Assembly: GCA_934630975.1 (NCBI GenBank)
Contig: CAKTXH010000121.1
Coordinates: forward strand, 1 to 6,153
DNA: 6,153 nt
From: an uncultured Clostridia bacterium
Lineage (GTDB): Bacteria > Bacillota > Clostridia > Christensenellales > Aristaeellaceae
Direction of reading: 5' to 3'
Below are positions 5,026 through 6,153 of this stretch, piece by piece. Numbering within the stretch: the stretch's first letter is position 1; each line of letters opens with the position of its first letter. Position numbers and translations under genes: made by a program. The notes under the pieces were generated by a model, which had not been told where the DNA came from, made no database searches, and was given only the letters and a program-made list of their open reading frames with translations.

Positions 5026-6117
5026 ATGAGCGTAGGGATTCATTTTGAGCACATCGTCAAGAAATATGGGGAGAACGTCATCATCCCCGACCTGAATCTG
5101 GATGTAAAGGAAGGGGAATTCTTCACCCTGCTCGGCCCTTCCGGCTGCGGCAAGACGACCCTGCTGCGCATGGTCGCGGGCTTTAACTCCATCGAGGGCG
5201 GCACCATCGCCTTCAACGGCAGGGTCATCAACGACATCGCCCCGAACAAGCGCAACATCGGCATGGTTTTCCAGAATTACGCCGTCTTCCCGCACATGAC
5301 CGTGCGCGAGAACGTCGCTTTCGGTTTGGAGAACCGCCATCTGCCCAAGAACGAGATCAAGAAGCGCGTCGATGAAATCTTGGAGACGGTGAAGATCACC
5401 CAGTACGCCGACCGCCTGCCCGAGCGCCTTTCCGGCGGCCAGCAGCAGCGCGTCGCGCTCGCCCGCGCCATCGTCATCAAGCCGGACGTGCTGCTGATGG
5501 ACGAGCCGCTTTCCAACCTCGACGCGAAGCTGCGCATCGAGATGCGCAACGCCATCCGCCAGATTCAGAACAGCGTCGGCATCACCACGATTTACGTCAC
5601 CCACGATCAGGAAGAGGCGATGGCCGTTTCCGACCGCATCGCGGTCATGTCCGGCGGCGTGATTCAGCATGTTTCCACGCCTAAGAGCATCTATCAGCGC
5701 CCGGCGAACCAGTTCGTCGCCAACTTCATCGGCCGCAGCAACACGCTCAAGGCGCGTTACGCGCAGGGCGCGCTGCACTTCGGCAACGGTTACGTGATGC
5801 CCTATGACAACTGCGGCAGCGTGCCGGCGGAGGACGTGCTGGTCGCGGTTCGCCCGGAGGAATTCGTGCTCGCGGCGGACGGCCAGCAGGGCATCGACGC
5901 GACGGTCACGTCCAGCGTGTTCCTTGGGCTGAACACGACGTACTTCGTCGAGCTGTACGACGGTACGAACGCCGAAATCGTTGAGGAAAGCTCGATTTCC
6001 AGCATCATCCCCAACGGCACGAAGGTCAAGCTGACCCTCAAACAAGATAAGATCAACGTGTTCACCGCAGACGGAAAGACCAACCTGACGAAAGGGGTTG
6101 TGAACGATGTCCGCTAA
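5026..6117 (+). CDS. ABC importer ATPase (FbpC/PotA-like, with TOBE domain)
   Basis: A 363-residue cytoplasmic ATPase that powers the importer. All nucleotide-binding motifs are intact: Walker A GPSGCGKTT (37-45), Q-loop Q83 in VFQNYAVFPHMTV, signature LSGGQQQR (135-142), Walker B VLLMDEP with catalytic E160, D-loop SNLD (163-166) and switch H193 in VTHDQEEAM. Residues from about 240 to 350 form the TOBE/OB regulatory region typical of the MalK-PotA-FbpC group (VAVRPEEF at 273-280). Length is normal. The start at 5026 has AAAGGAA at 5009-5015; an upstream in-frame ATG at 4864 would translate the terminator hairpin region and is rejected. It follows the binding protein after 186 nt holding a terminator, and overlaps the permease start by 11 nt. 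This subfamily serves ferric iron, phosphonate and polyamine importers; the neighbouring binding protein points to the first two rather than polyamines. Confidence 0.93.
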   Translation: MSVGIHFEHIVKKYGENVIIPDLNLDVKEGEFFTLLGPSGCGKTTLLRMVAGFNSIEGGTIAFNGRVINDIAPNKRNIGMVFQNYAVFPHMTVRENVAFGLENRHLPKNEIKKRVDEILETVKITQYADRLPERLSGGQQQRVALARAIVIKPDVLLMDEPLSNLDAKLRIEMRNAIRQIQNSVGITTIYVTHDQEEAMAVSDRIAVMSGGVIQHVSTPKSIYQRPANQFVANFIGRSNTLKARYAQGALHFGNGYVMPYDNCGSVPAEDVLVAVRPEEFVLAADGQQGIDATVTSSVFLGLNTTYFVELYDGTNAEIVEESSISSIIPNGTKVKLTLKQDKINVFTADGKTNLTKGVVNDVR

Positions 6118-6153
6118 AGCGCCCCGCAAAAAGATTCGCTGGGATCTGTGGAT
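6107..6153 (+). CDS. ABC transporter permease, N-terminal fragment (cut by window edge)
   Basis: The ATG at 6107 opens a frame reading MSAKAPRKKIRWDLW up to the window end. It lies inside the end of the ATPase gene, overlapping it by 11 nt including the stop, and has AAAGGGG at 6090-6096 about ten bases upstream. Such overlap implies translational coupling. The basic, Trp-containing start is what precedes the first membrane helix in FbpB/PhnU-type permeases, which often carry twelve helices in one chain. Only 15 residues are visible and none is in a membrane segment, so the product is inferred from operon order (binding protein, ATPase, permease). Confidence 0.7.
   Translation, partial: MSAKAPRKKIRWDLW

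Noticed and set aside
5017..6129. 370-codon open frame on the minus strand opposite the ATPase gene
   Set aside because: The plus strand encodes every ABC ATPase motif; the antisense translation is Val/Asp/His/Arg-rich with no recognisable domain.

Overview
The window looks like chromosomal DNA of a GC-rich, low-GC-type-signal Firmicute, most probably a gut Clostridia lineage (Oscillospiraceae/Christensenellales-like). The grounds are strong AGGAGG-type ribosome binding sites, extended -10 sigma-A promoters, GC-rich third codon positions, TfoX-N, HlyIII and Fe3+-type ABC families typical of that group, and intergenic palindromes of the kind I remember from gut Clostridia. The taxonomic call is inference from memory; no search was run.

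Layout. On the minus strand at the left edge lie the first 20 codons of a TfoX N-terminal-domain protein (1-61) and, upstream of it, a class I SAM-dependent methyltransferase (175-828) with a good extended -10 promoter (877-906). From there on everything is on the plus strand. A 500-residue secreted beta-helix protein with a Pro/Met-rich linker (1022-2524) ends exactly where a 127-bp palindromic element with imperfect terminal inverted repeats begins (2524-2650). About 100 bp of unassigned sequence leads to an intrinsic terminator (2751-2777). Directly after it a near-consensus promoter (2793-2821), with a 7-bp-arm dyad at its predicted start site, drives a seven-helix hemolysin III/TrhA (PAQR-type) membrane protein (2870-3541). 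That gene ends in a very large two-armed hairpin with an 8-T tract (3571-3653).

The right third is an ABC importer operon: promoter with possible operator sequences (3703-3772), periplasmic-type binding protein (3832-4839), an intercistronic region with a terminator and an alternative, mutually exclusive pairing (4875-4952), a FbpC/PotA-type ATPase (5026-6117), and the first 15 codons of the permease, overlapping the ATPase by 11 nt (6107-end). Together these would import a small anionic or metal ligand: the binding protein captures it, the permease moves it and the ATPase powers transport. The substrate is not settled, because the tyrosine pair that marks classical ferric-ion binders is not visible.

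I found no CRISPR array, tRNA, rRNA, transposase or defence system. The most interesting material is non-coding: three different GC-rich palindromic structures placed after genes, one of which may act as an attenuator inside the transporter operon.
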